A stretch of 64,000 bases of DNA from Pectinophora gossypiella (GCF_024362695.1 NC_065408.1:10850001-10914000), one strand, 5' to 3'; counted from the stretch's first letter, positions 22,601-34,750 are shown. Notes: generated by a model not told the origin, from the sequence alone. Program-made: numbers and translations.

Positions 22601-25600
22601 AATTGTTTGAACATGACACTATGAATAGTCACAATTAATCACAATCCATTATTTCTGGGCCCACAGGTAACATACTAATTATGATAGTACACTCTAGACT
22701 CTTTGCCCTTCCCAATTAAAATGTATTACACTTTAGTTATGAATATAAACACGTAAGCATTATATATTTTTTTCGACCATAAACAATGTAATTATTTTAG
22801 ATCCCTTGCGATCGAATTTGGCTAACACAATCTTATTTAATTCTAGGGAAACTCACTTGTATGTATAACATAAACTCACGAATATTCCGAGTTAGGTTAG
22901 TCAGAGGTACATTCATCGCAAGATGAACTAAGTACCCACGCTTCACCCAACTTTCTTTTAAACCAATGGCACCGTGACAAGTGGTGAACCGTGTCGCCAT
23001 ATATAATACTCGAGGAATTGTGTTATGGGTAAATTGTATTCAACATGACAACAAATCGATTCATTAATCAATTTGTAATCAATGTATACATTTGTAATTA
23101 CAAATAACATTAACATCTTTTGAACTCCTGAATTCTTTTAAACAAAATTCCGTTGACATTTTATATGTATGTGAATGATAAAATCTTTTTTATATATTCT
23201 AAGCGTATTTCTGGACCGGATATATCATTTTTACAGAGGAATTAATGTATGGAGGTATTAAACAACCACTTCATTAAAAATTAGCTTGATCGTAGTCATC
23301 ATAAAACATAACTTACAAGTTACAATCGTCTGAACTGCGTAAGTTATGCAGTTTGAGAAGCAAAGATTCCCTAAGGATATATCTGTATATCATTAGCTGA
23401 AAACGTATACGTACTTGTAATAATGTAGTATTACTATTGTTTTTCTAAATAATCACCATTGAAATATCTTATTTTCTAGACCCCCGAGTGAAGGACTGGC
23501 CGATGATGCAGTCTCCACTGCCAACTCTCGCCGCCTGTATATGCTACGCAATATGCGCCAAAGAGATCGGACCCCGCCTTATGGCTAACAGGAAACCCTT
23601 CGAATTGAGAAGCGTGCTCATCGTATACAATCTCGCGCAGACCATATTCAGTGCCTGGATATTCTATGAGGTAAATCATCATCATTCACATAAGTTAACC
23701 GACAAGAGTGTGGCTCTTAAGGGTATATTTATATATTTTATTTATTTATATTTTATTTTATATTTTTTCCATGCTACTTTTGAGTGAAAAATGGGCAGTG
23801 GTGTAGTACTCTGTCTGACGCGTGTGAGATGAGGCGCAAAGTCATCTATTTCAGAGCAGTACTGGGACTACCTTTCGCCTCTGGCCAGTACTGACAGTTA
23901 CTGCTGCCTTATAACTGTAAAAAGATAAATTTACTGGGAGTAGGTCATATAGGCAACCCCTAAGGAGATGAAAGACGGCCGGGCCACAACGACTTTATAT
24001 TATGTTTATTATTAACCTTAGTGTATCATGTAATGAACACATGTTCAGCAGTGGACTATGACTGGCCAAACTGCTAAATAAACATGAAACATTAAAAAAA
24101 AACTTAAACTAGACACTAAACAATTTAAATATATGGTAACAGTACCCAAATATATATTTCATTAGGTCCAATGTCAATCGAAACAATTCACTTACGATTT
24201 GAATATTTTTTGTCAGGCTCATCTATTGTTATTCGTAGGGATGTTTTTGTGAGTTATTGCGATTTTACTAGTCAAATTTTGCAATCATATTTGCATATAC
24301 GAGTACAAACTTTCGCCCGTTATGCTTATCGGTAAGGGTATCAATATTTAGATATTATAAGCTGTATGCCTGTATGTAAATCAGTCTACGATATCTACGA
24401 CATGCCGGAGATGATAAACAGCATACAATTGTTAAAAAAACCTAGTACATAATAGGCATAATATATAAAATCCACGATTTTACAACACGTCATTTTAATA
24501 TATACAAACAACAAAGAATTTCTTAAACAATTTTATTTCTATTATCAAGTATTATGTAACGCAATACACTACATAGTATATAATCAATGCTACTTATGAA
24601 TATGCTTTTGCTGTTGATATTATACACGTGTGAGGCTTTGATCTAGTACTAGAAAAAATCTTACACCAATTGAAATTGATATAGACTTTTACCATTTTAC
24701 TATTTCAATACGTTGTTGCAAATTGACATAAATGGATTAAAAAAAACAGAACTATAGAGATAATTATGTTTGCGTGTTAATACAAAGTCTGTTTTAAAAA
24801 ATAATCTATTGTTTTTGCTCATGATTGCATTTAAATATAGATAGTATGCTTCAAATCATACAAAAAATCAGAATAGTTTCATTCTTTCCTTGATGTTAAA
24901 TAGTTTTAAACGCCGTTTATTGTATGATGTATTTTATACCTACCGTTAATCTTTTAAAAAACAAGTATGTTTAATGAAGCCTGCTCACGCATTGAAAGAT
25001 GTAAGTACTTATTTTCTCGCAAAGCAAGCAATTATTTCATAATTATAATTTAGAAACAATTGCTCGTAATCTTGACATCTAACTTGGACAAAGAGCAAGG
25101 CATTATGTAAACATATTTACAGTAGTCATGAAGTGACCCTAACACAATTGCTGTTTTTACTGGTATAACAACTTCTAGAAACATTACAGGAAAATCCAGT
25201 TTCAATCAATCCATGCGTCAATTGTTAACAAATTAAAAACATAATTGTAAAAAAAACCATTACAAAAAAATTATTCTTTGGTACTTTTTATTAAGGCTTT
25301 TTTGTTTTCTTTTCCTTAAAGGTTACTAATTTAAAAAAAAAACGGTTGTAATAATTATTGCGCATATTACTGGATAGCCAAAAATAGATTGAGAATAGTT
25401 CGTAAGACGCCTTCGATGTGTTAAAAAGAGGCAAACATGTAAAAAAATCGCATATTATGTTTATCTAAATAGTTATTGTGCCTTCGTCTGTTTAATTATT
25501 TGAGTACACGAAATGTATAAATAGCAACTGTTAATAAATCGTAACCGCACGTGTATATGTGATAAAAAGCTTCTGTAAAAAAGAATAATTAAAAAATAAA

Positions 25601-28600
25601 ATAATTACCTATTTGCAAAAATAGTTTGTAATAATAACTTCTTAAAGTATAATGTATTGCGCTCGTGTATCTTATAATTACACATATACATTAAATTATA
25701 TCTTGGATAAGAATTTATACCTGAGTGAAAAAATATTAATTGTTTATCTACTGCTGGAGTTAGCTTCTTCCGCGCGACAAGACTTAATATAATACAGTCT
25801 AGGGCATCATGATAATACAAAAATTTAGGTCTATAATTTATAAATGTACGATGTTGCACTACCAACATTACCAACTTTTATATAAACAGACGTTAGGCTG
25901 TTAAGTACTGTTTAGTTCTTTCATATCAGAAAAAAATTGTCGTACTACCTATTAATGGATGAAAATGAAAAACAAGTGTACATTAATGACTAGATTACCT
26001 TCGTCTTTTGAACGTTTTTAATTTCACCTTGCAAATTAAAACAATCAAAATACATACTTTTAAGGGTTATTCAAGGTGGGTGTCCATTGGCATTAACCTA
26101 AATTCTGTGTACTTTCTGTCTTTTTTTACCATTGAACTTGGATTGGATTTGTAAATTGATATTTTCCAAACAGGCATATTTGGAATTTGGAGTCGATTGT
26201 TTAATTATATTCGTATACTGATTATTATTATAACTGTTACTGTGTTATATAAATACTTATACATATACTTAATCCAGTAACTGCTACTGGGTTAGGTAAA
26301 GAAATAACTTACGGCAACTTTTGCTATTTGCATATGCCTTGTATAGTAATTAGTACCCAACGCTACTTACCAGCCTATTGTCCTTCAAACATCGTTTGTT
26401 TGCTTATCATCCCAGACTTAGCTGTAGAAATACAATATAAGATTTTTACCTAAAGGGGAATTCGAGGGACAATTATATCTCTCATATCATTACAATGTAT
26501 ATATATTGTAATTACTTTTGTAATTGTCTTTTATGTTTTGTTTATGTGCAATGTAGTGTTTTGAATTGAAACTTTTTAAATTTGTTTTATAACTAGCTGT
26601 TTCTATCGACAGTACCTGATGAGCGGTTGGTGGGGCCACTACGACTTCAGATGCCAACTCGTTGACTATTCGCGAAGCCCGATGGCAATGAGGGTATGTA
26701 ACAACAACACTACAACGTAATAGTATTCACCATATATTCTATAGGATGGAGCCTGGAGACCTAAATAACAGGGTTTAAAACCTTAGCGGCCGTCCATTAA
26801 TCATGCGAGACTCGAGAGGGGTTGGAGGGGACCATGAAAAAATAACGAAATATCATAAGGGGGAGGGGGGGTGTAGTAATATATCACGAGTATTTATTTT
26901 TTCGGCAAACGCGCGATACTGGACCAAAAAGCGAGCGGCGTTTCGTGCAATTATTTTAGTAGGTACAAAAAAATACACGTTATATAGGATAGGGTGGGGG
27001 GTAGTCTTGAACCTCACCATGTATCACCAAGGGGGAGGGGAGTTAAAAATGCATGATTAATGGACGGCCCCTTATTTAACATTTAATCACGTTTTTACTA
27101 TAGTGTTGAAACCGTATAAAATGCGTGAATGTTTTAAAAGTGACTAAATCACAAACCCTCCCTACCTCCCTCTCTACAAACACATTCCTGTCTTATTTGT
27201 AATGTTCCACTATTAAATTGTTGTTTGTGGAGGAAATAAAAAAATTACTTACTTACGTCATTACATAATTAATGCAAGTCACCGCAACTAGAATAATCTT
27301 GATAAATACTTCAATTTGTACACACACCATACTTGAGTGTTTAAGTAAACTATTTCGTATTTACTTTTCCGTAACGTGCTGCTAGTACAGAAGTACTACT
27401 ACACCATAATATGGAACTAAAACACTTTAATATACTACACGAGCCGCTTAGAATACGTAGTAGTATTAGGAATGCCATTGACATTGAAAAGAAAGACATT
27501 ACACAGAACGAAACTTTTCAAAAGTTCTCGTTGGCTATCGCATGGCATCCGTTTTTTCATAATTTAGATATCATACGTGTAACTAAACGATCTAAACCAT
27601 AAAGTTAGTAAGTATACATTGATGGAAGGAATAGATTTTATGTTTTATTTTACGTTTTATCATGACCTTAGGTGTTTCTGTAGGTAAATACATATACTCT
27701 AATAGGAAATATTTGAGGAGCTCGGTGGCGCAGCGGTAAACGCGCTCGGTCTGCGATTGTTGAAGTTAAGCAACTTTCGCAAAGATTTCGGTCATAGGAT
27801 GGGTGACCACAAAAATAAAGTTTTCATCTCGAGCTCCTCCGTGCTTCGGAAGGCACGTTAAGCCGTTAGTCCCGGCTGCATTAGCAGTCGTTAATAACAA
27901 CCAATCCGCACTGGGCCCGCGTGGTGGTTTAAAGCCCGATCTCCCTATCCATCCATAGGGAAGGCCCGTGCCCCAGCAGTGGGGACGTTAATGGGCTGGC
28001 GATGATGAGGAAATATTTACAAAAGACAAAAATAAAAAATGATGTTTAACCTGATCATTTTTTACCAGACATTTTTAAAAACGTTACATATTTATAGAGA
28101 TTACTCGTATTTTTTTTTTTCGTATGCTTATGTTACACTGTTAGCTTATGTTTTCGTAAGCTTGTGTTATAAACAGATACAGTAAAATATCAATTACCAC
28201 GAGACCCTAACCTAGACTAGGCCTGCTTCTTCGGGAACTATTTACACAAAAATCAAAAATTTCGACAAAGAGTACTTATATAAACATTTTATTGTTGTAT
28301 TGTTTGCAGATGGCGAACACGTGTTGGTGGTACTACTTCAGCAAGTTCACGGAGTTCGCGGACACGCTGTTCTTCGTGCTGCGCAAGAAGAACGAGCACG
28401 TGTCCACACTGCACGTCATCCACCACGGCATCATGCCCATGTCCGTCTGGTTCGGGCTTAAATTCGCGCCAGGTCAGTACATCCACAGTCACCACACTCA
28501 TCAGGCCTCGTACAACTTTTCCGGGTGATGTATTCGGTATCTATATGGTCTACCACACGCTCTGCATATAATATGCAGCAAAAATGGTATGACAGTGGGA

Positions 28601-31600
28601 GCCGGAGCATCGACTACAGAACCTCCCCCCCCTTACTATCCGCTCCTCGTGCCGCCGCCAGCGAAAACACTATAATAGAAATCTATGTATTTGAACACGC
28701 TAGCGCCTTTTCGCTGTCATCCAGCAAGCAACCCCGCTCCTATGCTGGATTGGGAACATATAAAAACGTGCTTACTGCTTATCCTTCGAAACTTATCGTG
28801 AAGACCGACAGAGGTTTCGTGACGTTATAATATAGCCAATTGGCTGACCACTATACCCATGAGGAATTCGTACAAGTGGATGCACGTTGTCTTCCGATTA
28901 CTTGTGGTTCTGACTTACTATTTATAGGGACCGCGTACGGGAGTTTATGTACGATGTTTAAAGAACAATATTTTTCTGTTATATAACACAAGACAAAATA
29001 TTACAGACACGATCCACTATTATCCTTTGTTGAACATTATTCGTCTTTATTTCTGGACACGTTTGATATTATTGTTAGCCACTCACATGAGTTTTTTATA
29101 GTTGAAAATTGTATACAACTTTTATTGCTATTTAGTTTTAGTAGGTACTCGAATGATTTTTATTGCTTTTATACTACTAAAGGTTAAGACTATGGAAATT
29201 GTTCAATCAAACCGAATTACCCGATAAAAAAGAAAATTAACATTTTAGATTGATGTTATTTTGTTGACATAGTATAGATGGACTCTAGAGGGAAAAATGT
29301 TTTAGATGGTTAACACGCTAACTTCGCCCTAAAAAGCATACCTACTGTTGATTTTATACAAATTCGTTTTAAAGTGGACTTATACTGGATTTGACTTTAC
29401 AATTCGTTAATAGAATACCTGTGTATGTGACATCATTTGATCAATACAAATCAATTATCACGCCTCTGTCATTTGTTCTATTCGTTACTCTACGCATGTA
29501 AACAATCCACAAGATAATTAATTGGGCAAATATTATGTACAGTCATGAGCAATATAATGTACCCACTTTAGGACTCTGTCGCACTAACATATTTGACATT
29601 TAGTGAGACTTACAGTTCAATTTGTCTAAAAAGTTAATGTGACATGGTACCAAAGTGTATATACATATTAATGCTCGTGACCGAACATTGACATAGGACT
29701 TGTTATGAAAACAGTTACAAATAGTTATACCACCGTATATCTAAATAATAACTTTAAATTGACATGTTAAATTCAAACTTAAAAGGCGTTTTTTCCCGGA
29801 TCTTGGAAGTAGCAATCATATCATACAGTGCAACACAAATACATTATGATTATGTCTAGAGTAGACGTCATGATGGATTTACCTTTTTGCTTAATGTATA
29901 ATAAAATTGACCAGTGGAAGTGCACGTCATTGTGGACTTTGACAGACTAATTTGATGATAAACGTTCATTCAATTACTTCAAAATCACCACCGCTACAAT
30001 GCCGTAGAATATGAGTCTCTGCGTCTCTGCACAAAAAAACTCCAGTAGTCTTCTCCTTTCTTAAAATAACAACCCAAAAGCCCACAAGAATATTCCCAGT
30101 TGGGGTAGTCAGAGGCACATCAATCGCATGATGAACTAAGTAGCCGCACCTCATCCAGCTTTCTGTACCTTTTAGTGTTTACCTTTCCGACTTTCAGATT
30201 CAAAATAGATAAACATTAAATGACATAAAAAAGAGAAAGGTACAACAAACATAACATAAGCTGACGACTATATTCCAACGGGGTAGTCAGAGAGAGGTAG
30301 GATAATGATGGTAGTGTAACTTCAATTAACAAATATTTGTGTATACGCAGGTGGTCACAGCACATTCTTCGCTCTTCTGAACACGTTCGTGCACATAGTG
30401 ATGTACTTCTACTACATGGTTTCGGCCATGGGCCCCAAGTACCAGAAGTACATCTGGTGGAAGAAGTATCTCACCGCCTTCCAGATGGTAAGTTCAACTT
30501 TTTTTAACTCTCGACGATACGCGAACAAGCTTTATAAGTTTAATTCCTTTGTCTGTCCGCGTCATCTTAGCTCCAGAATGGATGGTCCGATTTGACGGTT
30601 ATTTTTTGCTTAATAGGTGGTATTTTTGATATTGTCCCACGTTTTCTCCTGTCCATAATGTGTTTCAAAGCGGTTTTTAATTGTAGGACATAAATAACCA
30701 ATGTATAATCTTAGATTTTCGAGTTTCATTTTCATACGGCTTTTAGACGAAGGGCTGTTAACAGTGATGAGTGGCCCCTCCGAAGACGTAAAGAGTAAAA
30801 ATTTAATAAGTTACAATGCTCCCTACAGGTTCAGTTCGTGCTAGTGTTCAGCCACCAGCTGCAAGTGCTATTCCGGCCGTCGTGCACGTACCCCCGCGTG
30901 TTCGTGTACTGGATCGCCATGCACGGCTTCCTGTTCCTCTTCCTGTTCAGCGACTTCTACAAGGCGCGCTACACCGCCTCCGAGAAGAAGTCCAGGAAAC
31001 CAGCGAACGGCTTGTGTATGGTGAGTACATGTTACATGTCGTCAGGAATAAAATACAATACAGATATACTTTATTGCACTCAAATAAGGTTGAATAAGGC
31101 TTACTTAACAGGAATTGCTTAGAGTTATGAAAAATAAAACGTTTTTTTGCATTTATTTCTAAAGATACTAAGGCGCAATGGTTGTTGATTTATCGTTAAA
31201 AATATTTACGAGGTACGTTCATTAAATTACCTAATTCTAAATAAAGCAGTCAAAATCGAAGTAGTTGTTGTTAAAACATTGCCGAAAGTGAGTTCAAGCT
31301 CCTCCATCTAGTACAAATACATATTGATAGATACAACCGCAGTATCATCATCGGTTTTGTATTCAAAGTTTTTTGTATCGTCATCTCTTTACGTCAACTT
31401 TTTTTTATTATTTTGTTTGTTTGAAAACGTGTGGGGAAATCGCATTGGGCAGTTGAGTATTAATAAGGCTGTCGACTCGTACCAATACGATTCACGGAAA
31501 CAAATTTAGTTACACTTCAAAGGACGGTCCTTCGAAAAGACGTGATAACAAGATAGCGTTGGTCTGGGATTACAAACAGGTAGTTTCCGACTAAACTTGA

Positions 31601-32128
31601 ATATTATTTACACAATTCTCGGAAATATGCCGCCTGGTCGTGTAATGTGTTACATGGTTTGTCTCGAAGCAAACAGCGCTATGTGCGAATTAGTTGCTGT
31701 ACACTCAGTAGCTTGCCATCACGCGTTCACGTGGTCAATTTGTGTTTTACATTAACATATTACCTACGTACAATCCTCAGAATGCTTTTATATATTCTGG
31801 AGTATTTTTCTGACTAATTATTTTGTAATTAACAATGGCATAAATAATTAATAAGATGGTTTTTTTTTTTGGTATTTATAGATTTACATTTAAAAACAAG
31901 ATCGTAGTAATTACATGTATGTAGGGCTCATTACAATATAATCCTTTTTTTTTTCATAGAATATGCTGTAAATTAATAATATTTCTTTTTTTTTATGAGC
32001 AGGCGGTGCTGGATGATAGCAGTTCGCTAAACGGCAAGCATGGCTACAAGCAGGAAGACGGCGAGGTACCCAACTCGTACGCGTCGTCGGCGGCGGATGC
32101 GTTCGTGCGGCGGCGGCCCGTGTCATAG
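19643..32128 (+). CDS. ELOVL-family very-long-chain fatty acid elongase (7 spliced coding exons, 312 aa)
   Basis: Joined exons: 19643-19691, 23480-23670, 26613-26693, 28310-28472, 30351-30487, 30829-31020, 32003-32128. All junctions are GT-AG and phases agree, giving 939 coding bases. The enzyme performs the condensing step that adds two carbons from malonyl-CoA to long-chain acyl-CoA in the ER membrane. Family marks: DPRVKDWP (17-24), NRKPFELR in exon 2, KFTEFADT (119-126, the KxxExxDT box), HVIHH (142-146, the catalytic HxxHH box), NTFVHIVMYFYY (172-183), TAFQMVQ (203-209), and several hydrophobic helices. Length fits the family. The acidic/serine-rich tail ends RRRPVS and has no clear dilysine ER signal. 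It resembles the insect ELOVL1/7-like group rather than ELOVL6; in insects such enzymes feed cuticular hydrocarbon, wax or pheromone lipids. Substrate is not readable from sequence. Confidence 0.95.
19757..20050. mobile_element. Fold-back repeat family B, copy 1 (in elongase intron)
   Basis: Starts ACAGGTGTTAGTGACATCG and ends with the inverted version CGATATCGCTAACACCCT. Internal blocks GGGATGATTCAGACCATG / CATGGCCTGAATCATCCC and GGAATTTCCTGTCG / GACGGAAAATTCC are also inverted to each other, so the whole 290 bp can fold back. A second copy with a nested insertion is at 39926-40266. Confidence 0.75.
20051..23479 (+). other. Rest of elongase intron
   Basis: No gene. It contains one fragment of a repeat at about 22885-22975 (listed separately). 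A CAGTGGCGTAGAC string near 22289 resembles an hAT end but has no partner. Confidence 0.5.
22885..22975. repeat. Dispersed repeat fragment (GTTAGTCAGAGG type), copy 1
   Basis: The blocks AATATTCC, GTTAGTCAGAGGTACATTC and GATGAACTAAGTACCCACGC recur as AATATTCCCAGTTGGGGTAG and GATGAACTAAGTAGCCGCAC at 30090-30170. A shorter scrap is at 30268-30298. Probably the 3' end of a LINE. Confidence 0.6.
23480..23670 (+). CDS. Elongase exon 2
   Basis: Acceptor TTTTCTAG, donor GTAAAT at 23671. Completes Asp17 and encodes residues 18-80, including the conserved PRVKDWPMM, the first membrane helix region, and NRKPFELRSVLIVYN. Confidence 0.95.
23767..24097 (+). repeat. Dispersed repeat, copy 2, with A-rich end
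   Basis: The first 160 bases match 13852-14010 block by block. It then runs to ATGTTCAGCAGTGGACTATG and an A-rich end near 24090-24100. It lies about 100 bases after exon 2, in the intron. Likely a retroelement 3' portion. Confidence 0.55.
24098..26612 (+). other. Elongase intron, nothing else recognised
   Basis: AT-rich intron without coding frames or repeats I can delimit. Confidence 0.5.
26613..26693 (+). CDS. Elongase exon 3
   Basis: Acceptor TCGACAG, donor GTATGT at 26694. Encodes 27 residues (81-107), from YLMSGWWGHYDFRCQ to SPMAMR, matching the loop that follows the second membrane segment in insect ELOVLs. Confidence 0.93.
26741..26784 (+). repeat. Retroelement 3' end, part 1 (split by a MITE)
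   Basis: GGATGGAGCCTGGAGACCTA...ACAGGGTTT matches 605-640. The other half resumes after the MITE and ends GTGGAGGAAATAAA with a TTACTTAC tail at 27228-27255. Confidence 0.5.
26785..27071. mobile_element. MITE with 20-bp inverted ends, TTA target site
   Basis: Ends GGCCGTCCATTAATCATGC and the inverted GCATGATTAATGGACGGCC. TTA flanks it on both sides (about 26782-26784 and 27072-27074). The interior has GGGGAGGGG-type runs near both ends. TTA/TAA duplications are typical of PIF/Harbinger elements; assignment is tentative. Confidence 0.7.
27715..28007 (+). mobile_element. Chimeric tRNA/5S-rRNA-type SINE, copy 1
   Basis: Flanked by AGGAAATATTT at 27704-27714 and 28008-28018. The head GGTGGCGCAGCGGTAAACGC resembles a tRNA A box. 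It runs into GAAGTTAAGCAAC and GGTCATAGGATGGGTGACC, which match the internal part of 5S rRNA. The middle contains GTGCTTCGGAAGGCACGTTA, the tail CCCCAGCAGTGGGGACG and GATGATGAG. The second copy is inverted at 55268-55567 and is nearly identical. Confidence 0.85.
28310..28472 (+). CDS. Elongase exon 4 (catalytic boxes)
   Basis: Acceptor TTTGCAG, donor GTCAGT at 28473. Encodes residues 108-161 plus the first base of Gly162. Carries both family signatures, KFTEFADT (119-126) and HVIHH (142-146). The exon is GC-rich, unlike the flanking introns. Confidence 0.96.
29539..29682. mobile_element. Palindromic MITE, copy 2
   Basis: ACAGTCATGAGCAATATAATG at the left and ATTAATGCTCGTGACC at the right. 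The middle (TTACAGTTCAATTTGTC) matches copy 1 at 3559-3713. Confidence 0.75.
30090..30170. repeat. Dispersed repeat fragment, copy 2
   Basis: Matches 22885-22975 through GTAGTCAGAGG and GATGAACTAAGTA. A further scrap (ATATTCCAACGGGGTAGTC) is at 30268-30298. Confidence 0.6.
30351..30487 (+). CDS. Elongase exon 5
   Basis: Acceptor TACGCAG, donor GTAAGT at 30488. Completes Gly162 and encodes 163-207, with GGHSTFFALLNTFVHIVMY and the MYFYY box, ending in LTAFQM. Confidence 0.96.
30829..31020 (+). CDS. Elongase exon 6
   Basis: Acceptor CCTACAG, donor GTGAGT at 31021. Encodes 208-271: continues the Q-box (VQF), then SHQLQVLF, the last membrane helix (GFLFLFLFSDFY) and the basic EKKSRKPANG segment at the cytosolic side. 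Confidence 0.96.
31021..32002 (+). other. Last elongase intron
   Basis: Contains a LINE 3'-end scrap at 31050-31100 (ACAGATATACTTTATTGCAC). The acceptor ATGAGCAG follows a T-rich tract. Confidence 0.6.
32003..32128 (+). CDS. Elongase last coding exon
   Basis: Encodes residues 272-312, a hydrophilic tail with DDSSS, KQEDGEVPNSY and the end VRRRPVS, then TAG at 32126-32128. This tail is the variable part of the family. Confidence 0.93.
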   Translation, partial: AVLDDSSSLNGKHGYKQEDGEVPNSYASSAADAFVRRRPVS

Positions 32129-33245
32129 TGGCGCCCTCTCCCGCGCGTCACGTCACCACTACAACAATCCGATCCTCCCCCTGACGGACGCCCATCAACA
32201 ATCACTCTCGAGCTTGTTCGTACGGAGGTGATCAAACACCGCCTTTGAATACCATTTAAGGTACTCGCCCTTAAGTAGTATTTAATCGCCCCTATTGTTA
32301 GGTATTAAACGTTAATGCACAAAGTCACTTTATATCTTGATTGAATGCCTTGTAATTTTAAGTGCAAAAACTATTGAATATCCGTTCTATTGATCGTTAT
32401 CGTGTGTATGGTTTGCGGTATATGTATGCATATTGAGTTTAGACGTTAGTTATGTGTATTTCTTTAACTTAAAATGTGTGTTTGATATATTGTGCTAATC
32501 ATACTAATTATAATTGGTAGGTGAAAGTGAGAAGGGCATTTTGTATTGTGTTGTGTATATACTTCTACAATGATAAATCATAGCTATTAATCACGTAAAA
32601 ATAGTTTTACAGAAGGTTAACGGATTTGTAAATATAATTTTATTACGAAGTTGAAGAAAGCAAATAATGAATTAAATGTTACCAAACAGTTGCACGAGTC
32701 CAGTGTCGGTTACAACATTGTATGATATCTATTCTTTGGATACTTATTTCTGTACTCTGTGCTCAAATATTTCATACTGAATTTATGTATCTTCCTTTAT
32801 ATGAATACTTTTTCCATCTTTTATATATACTATATACTTTGTACTTTGTAATTTTTCAAGAGGCAGAAAGGGAATATTTTAGAAATATTTTAACGCAGAA
32901 TCTCTTCAGAATTCAATGATGATGTTTTTGTAGCCTACAACCGTGTGTACTCGAACTCTAATCAAAAATATATGCAAGTTATTGCAAATAGTCCTGGTGA
33001 GTGATAACCAGGCGGGGGGACGAGTGCGCGCGGCTCAGGCATGAAATCACGGAGCTAATGTTAGTATTATTTGGTACCACGTGTCGGTGGATGCTTTAAA
33101 TGTTGTGCAACGTGCGGTGTGCGCCGGCGGCAGTGCGCAGGCCCGCGGCCGGCCACACCACAATAACTGCTCAAGTATTTGCTGCGTATTCACTCTTTTG
33201 CAACTTTATTTATTATTGTAATAAAGGATTTTACAAAATGCATTA
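32129..33245 (+). other. Elongase 3'UTR
   Basis: No frame or acceptor suggests further coding. The sequence is AT-rich, then carries a GC-rich patch at about 33110-33165. It ends near the polyadenylation signal. The end is placed by that signal, so it is approximate. Confidence 0.65.
33220..33225 (+). terminator. Polyadenylation signal of the elongase gene
   Basis: AATAAA, followed within 20-35 bases by a T-rich stretch (CTCTTTTTATTTTTC). It is the first good signal I see after the stop. Confidence 0.65.
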
Positions 33246-34448
33246 AGTATTCTCTTTTTATTTTTCAACTATAGCTGCATGTCAAATCAAAATGAAACAT
33301 ACTTTGTTACTGCAGGATATCCTCTACAGGTACTTGGGAAATCTATAAGGACATTTAAATCAAAATAATCAATAAAAGGGCCTAATTATATTTCTAGGAA
33401 TGTTATATTACAACATCCCTTTGTTGAAATTGTTCCAACAAAATATTTATGTCTATAAAAACGTATCGACTGCTACACACTTTTTCGCCATGATATTCAT
33501 GGTACTTATAAGAAGACCAGGTATGCTCAAAACTGACAGCAAGCATTTCACGTCCAATATTTTTAATTTACTTTGCAAGGAAATTTTGTACTTTTAGTAA
33601 AATATTTACGTACAGTTTTAATGATTTTTGTATATGTGTGACAAATAATAGTAACTAAATACATTAATCAATAATGCACTTAATTTTCAATACTTAATAA
33701 AATTTACGTCCTTGGAATGTTGAAGATACCTACCAATTGAATGGTAACACTTACGTCATCAATGGGCTAGCAATAGCCACTTGTCATAGGATTGAGCGTA
33801 CCTGGTCTTATACCATGATGGTGATATTAACATGGCTCAATCATACAAATGAGCCTGTGTCTAATGATATTGAGACACTTTGACATTAACTTTGTATCTA
33901 GGTAGTAGCGTACATAACGTTGTGTGTGTTAGTGTTATTGCTATGATTGCCCTATTGGGAAATGCGTAAGTATGGTCATTTACGTGCCGGGTATATAGCC
34001 TTGGTTATACGGTAGACTGCTAGAGAGCTTACACTCCAACATTTACTTCCACATTCAATCTTCTAGAAACTTCTTAATACATGTAATTTGCTTAATAAAG
34101 GTCACTGTATGTGTGAAAGTTCATGTTATAAAAATAATAATAGGGGGGCCAGAACCACGTGTTCAAGAGACAACTTGCAGCGACTTTTTATAACAAGTTA
34201 TAAATATTATGAACCCGTATAAAGATCAGCGCCCACAACCGCCGCCCCTTACAATATACCATCATGTTGGCGTGGACACAATTCTTTAAGTAGGTACCTA
34301 TACTTGTAGGTAGTATGTCGTATGACAAGCCCAGGATTAAGAACTCATTATATGTTATCTCTTTATTCCCAACAAATAATTAATTTCACGATATCTATTA
34401 CAAAATAAATGTAATCGCAAATATACAATAAGCCATTTTTAATTTACC
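33246..34448. other. Intergenic, nothing recognised
   Basis: AT-rich. An imperfect inverted pair, GTTCATGTTATAA (about 34122) and TTATAAATATTATGAAC, may be a decayed MITE. Confidence 0.4.
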
Positions 34449-34456
34449 CGTTGAAC

Positions 34457-34742
34457 CAGTGGCGGTGCGATCGCACCGGGCGCCGTTTTAGGGGGGCGCC
34501 AAAATCAACCAAGACGACACCACCCTGGCTGACAGTCTCGGATCTACAGGGGAATAACTGGATTGGACAGACCTGCCCTGTGAATTAGACCTCAAAGCGG
34601 CCACATCTAACTCATACATTTAATGGGTGGCCGTTAACGACATTTTTAAAAGATTTAATTAGGTATATTTCGGTGGTCATAAACTAATCGAAAAAACTGT
34701 ATTATGAAGGGCGCTAATCGTCGTGCGCCACCTAAATCACTG
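34457..34742. mobile_element. hAT-type MITE
   Basis: Begins CAGTGGCGGTGCGATC and ends GTGCGCCACCTAAATCACTG, i.e. CAGTG...CACTG ends as in hAT elements. The 8-bp flanks CGTTGAAC (34449-34456) and CATTGAAC (34743-34750) differ at one base, fitting the 8-bp target duplication of that superfamily. 286 bp, no transposase. Confidence 0.85.
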
Positions 34743-34750
34743 CATTGAAC

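Larger units (their letters stand above)
28473..30350 (+). other. Elongase intron with a MITE and a repeat fragment
   Basis: Contains the MITE at 29539-29682 and the repeat at 30090-30170. A 101-codon frame at 28525-28830 has no domain and is intronic. Confidence 0.55.

Noticed and set aside
27715..27830. 5S rRNA gene
   Set aside because: Only internal pieces of 5S are present, fused to a tRNA-like start and a SINE body; the sister copy at 55268 behaves the same.
28525..28830. 101-codon frame after elongase exon 4
   Set aside because: Lies in an intron with consensus donor before it and no domain.
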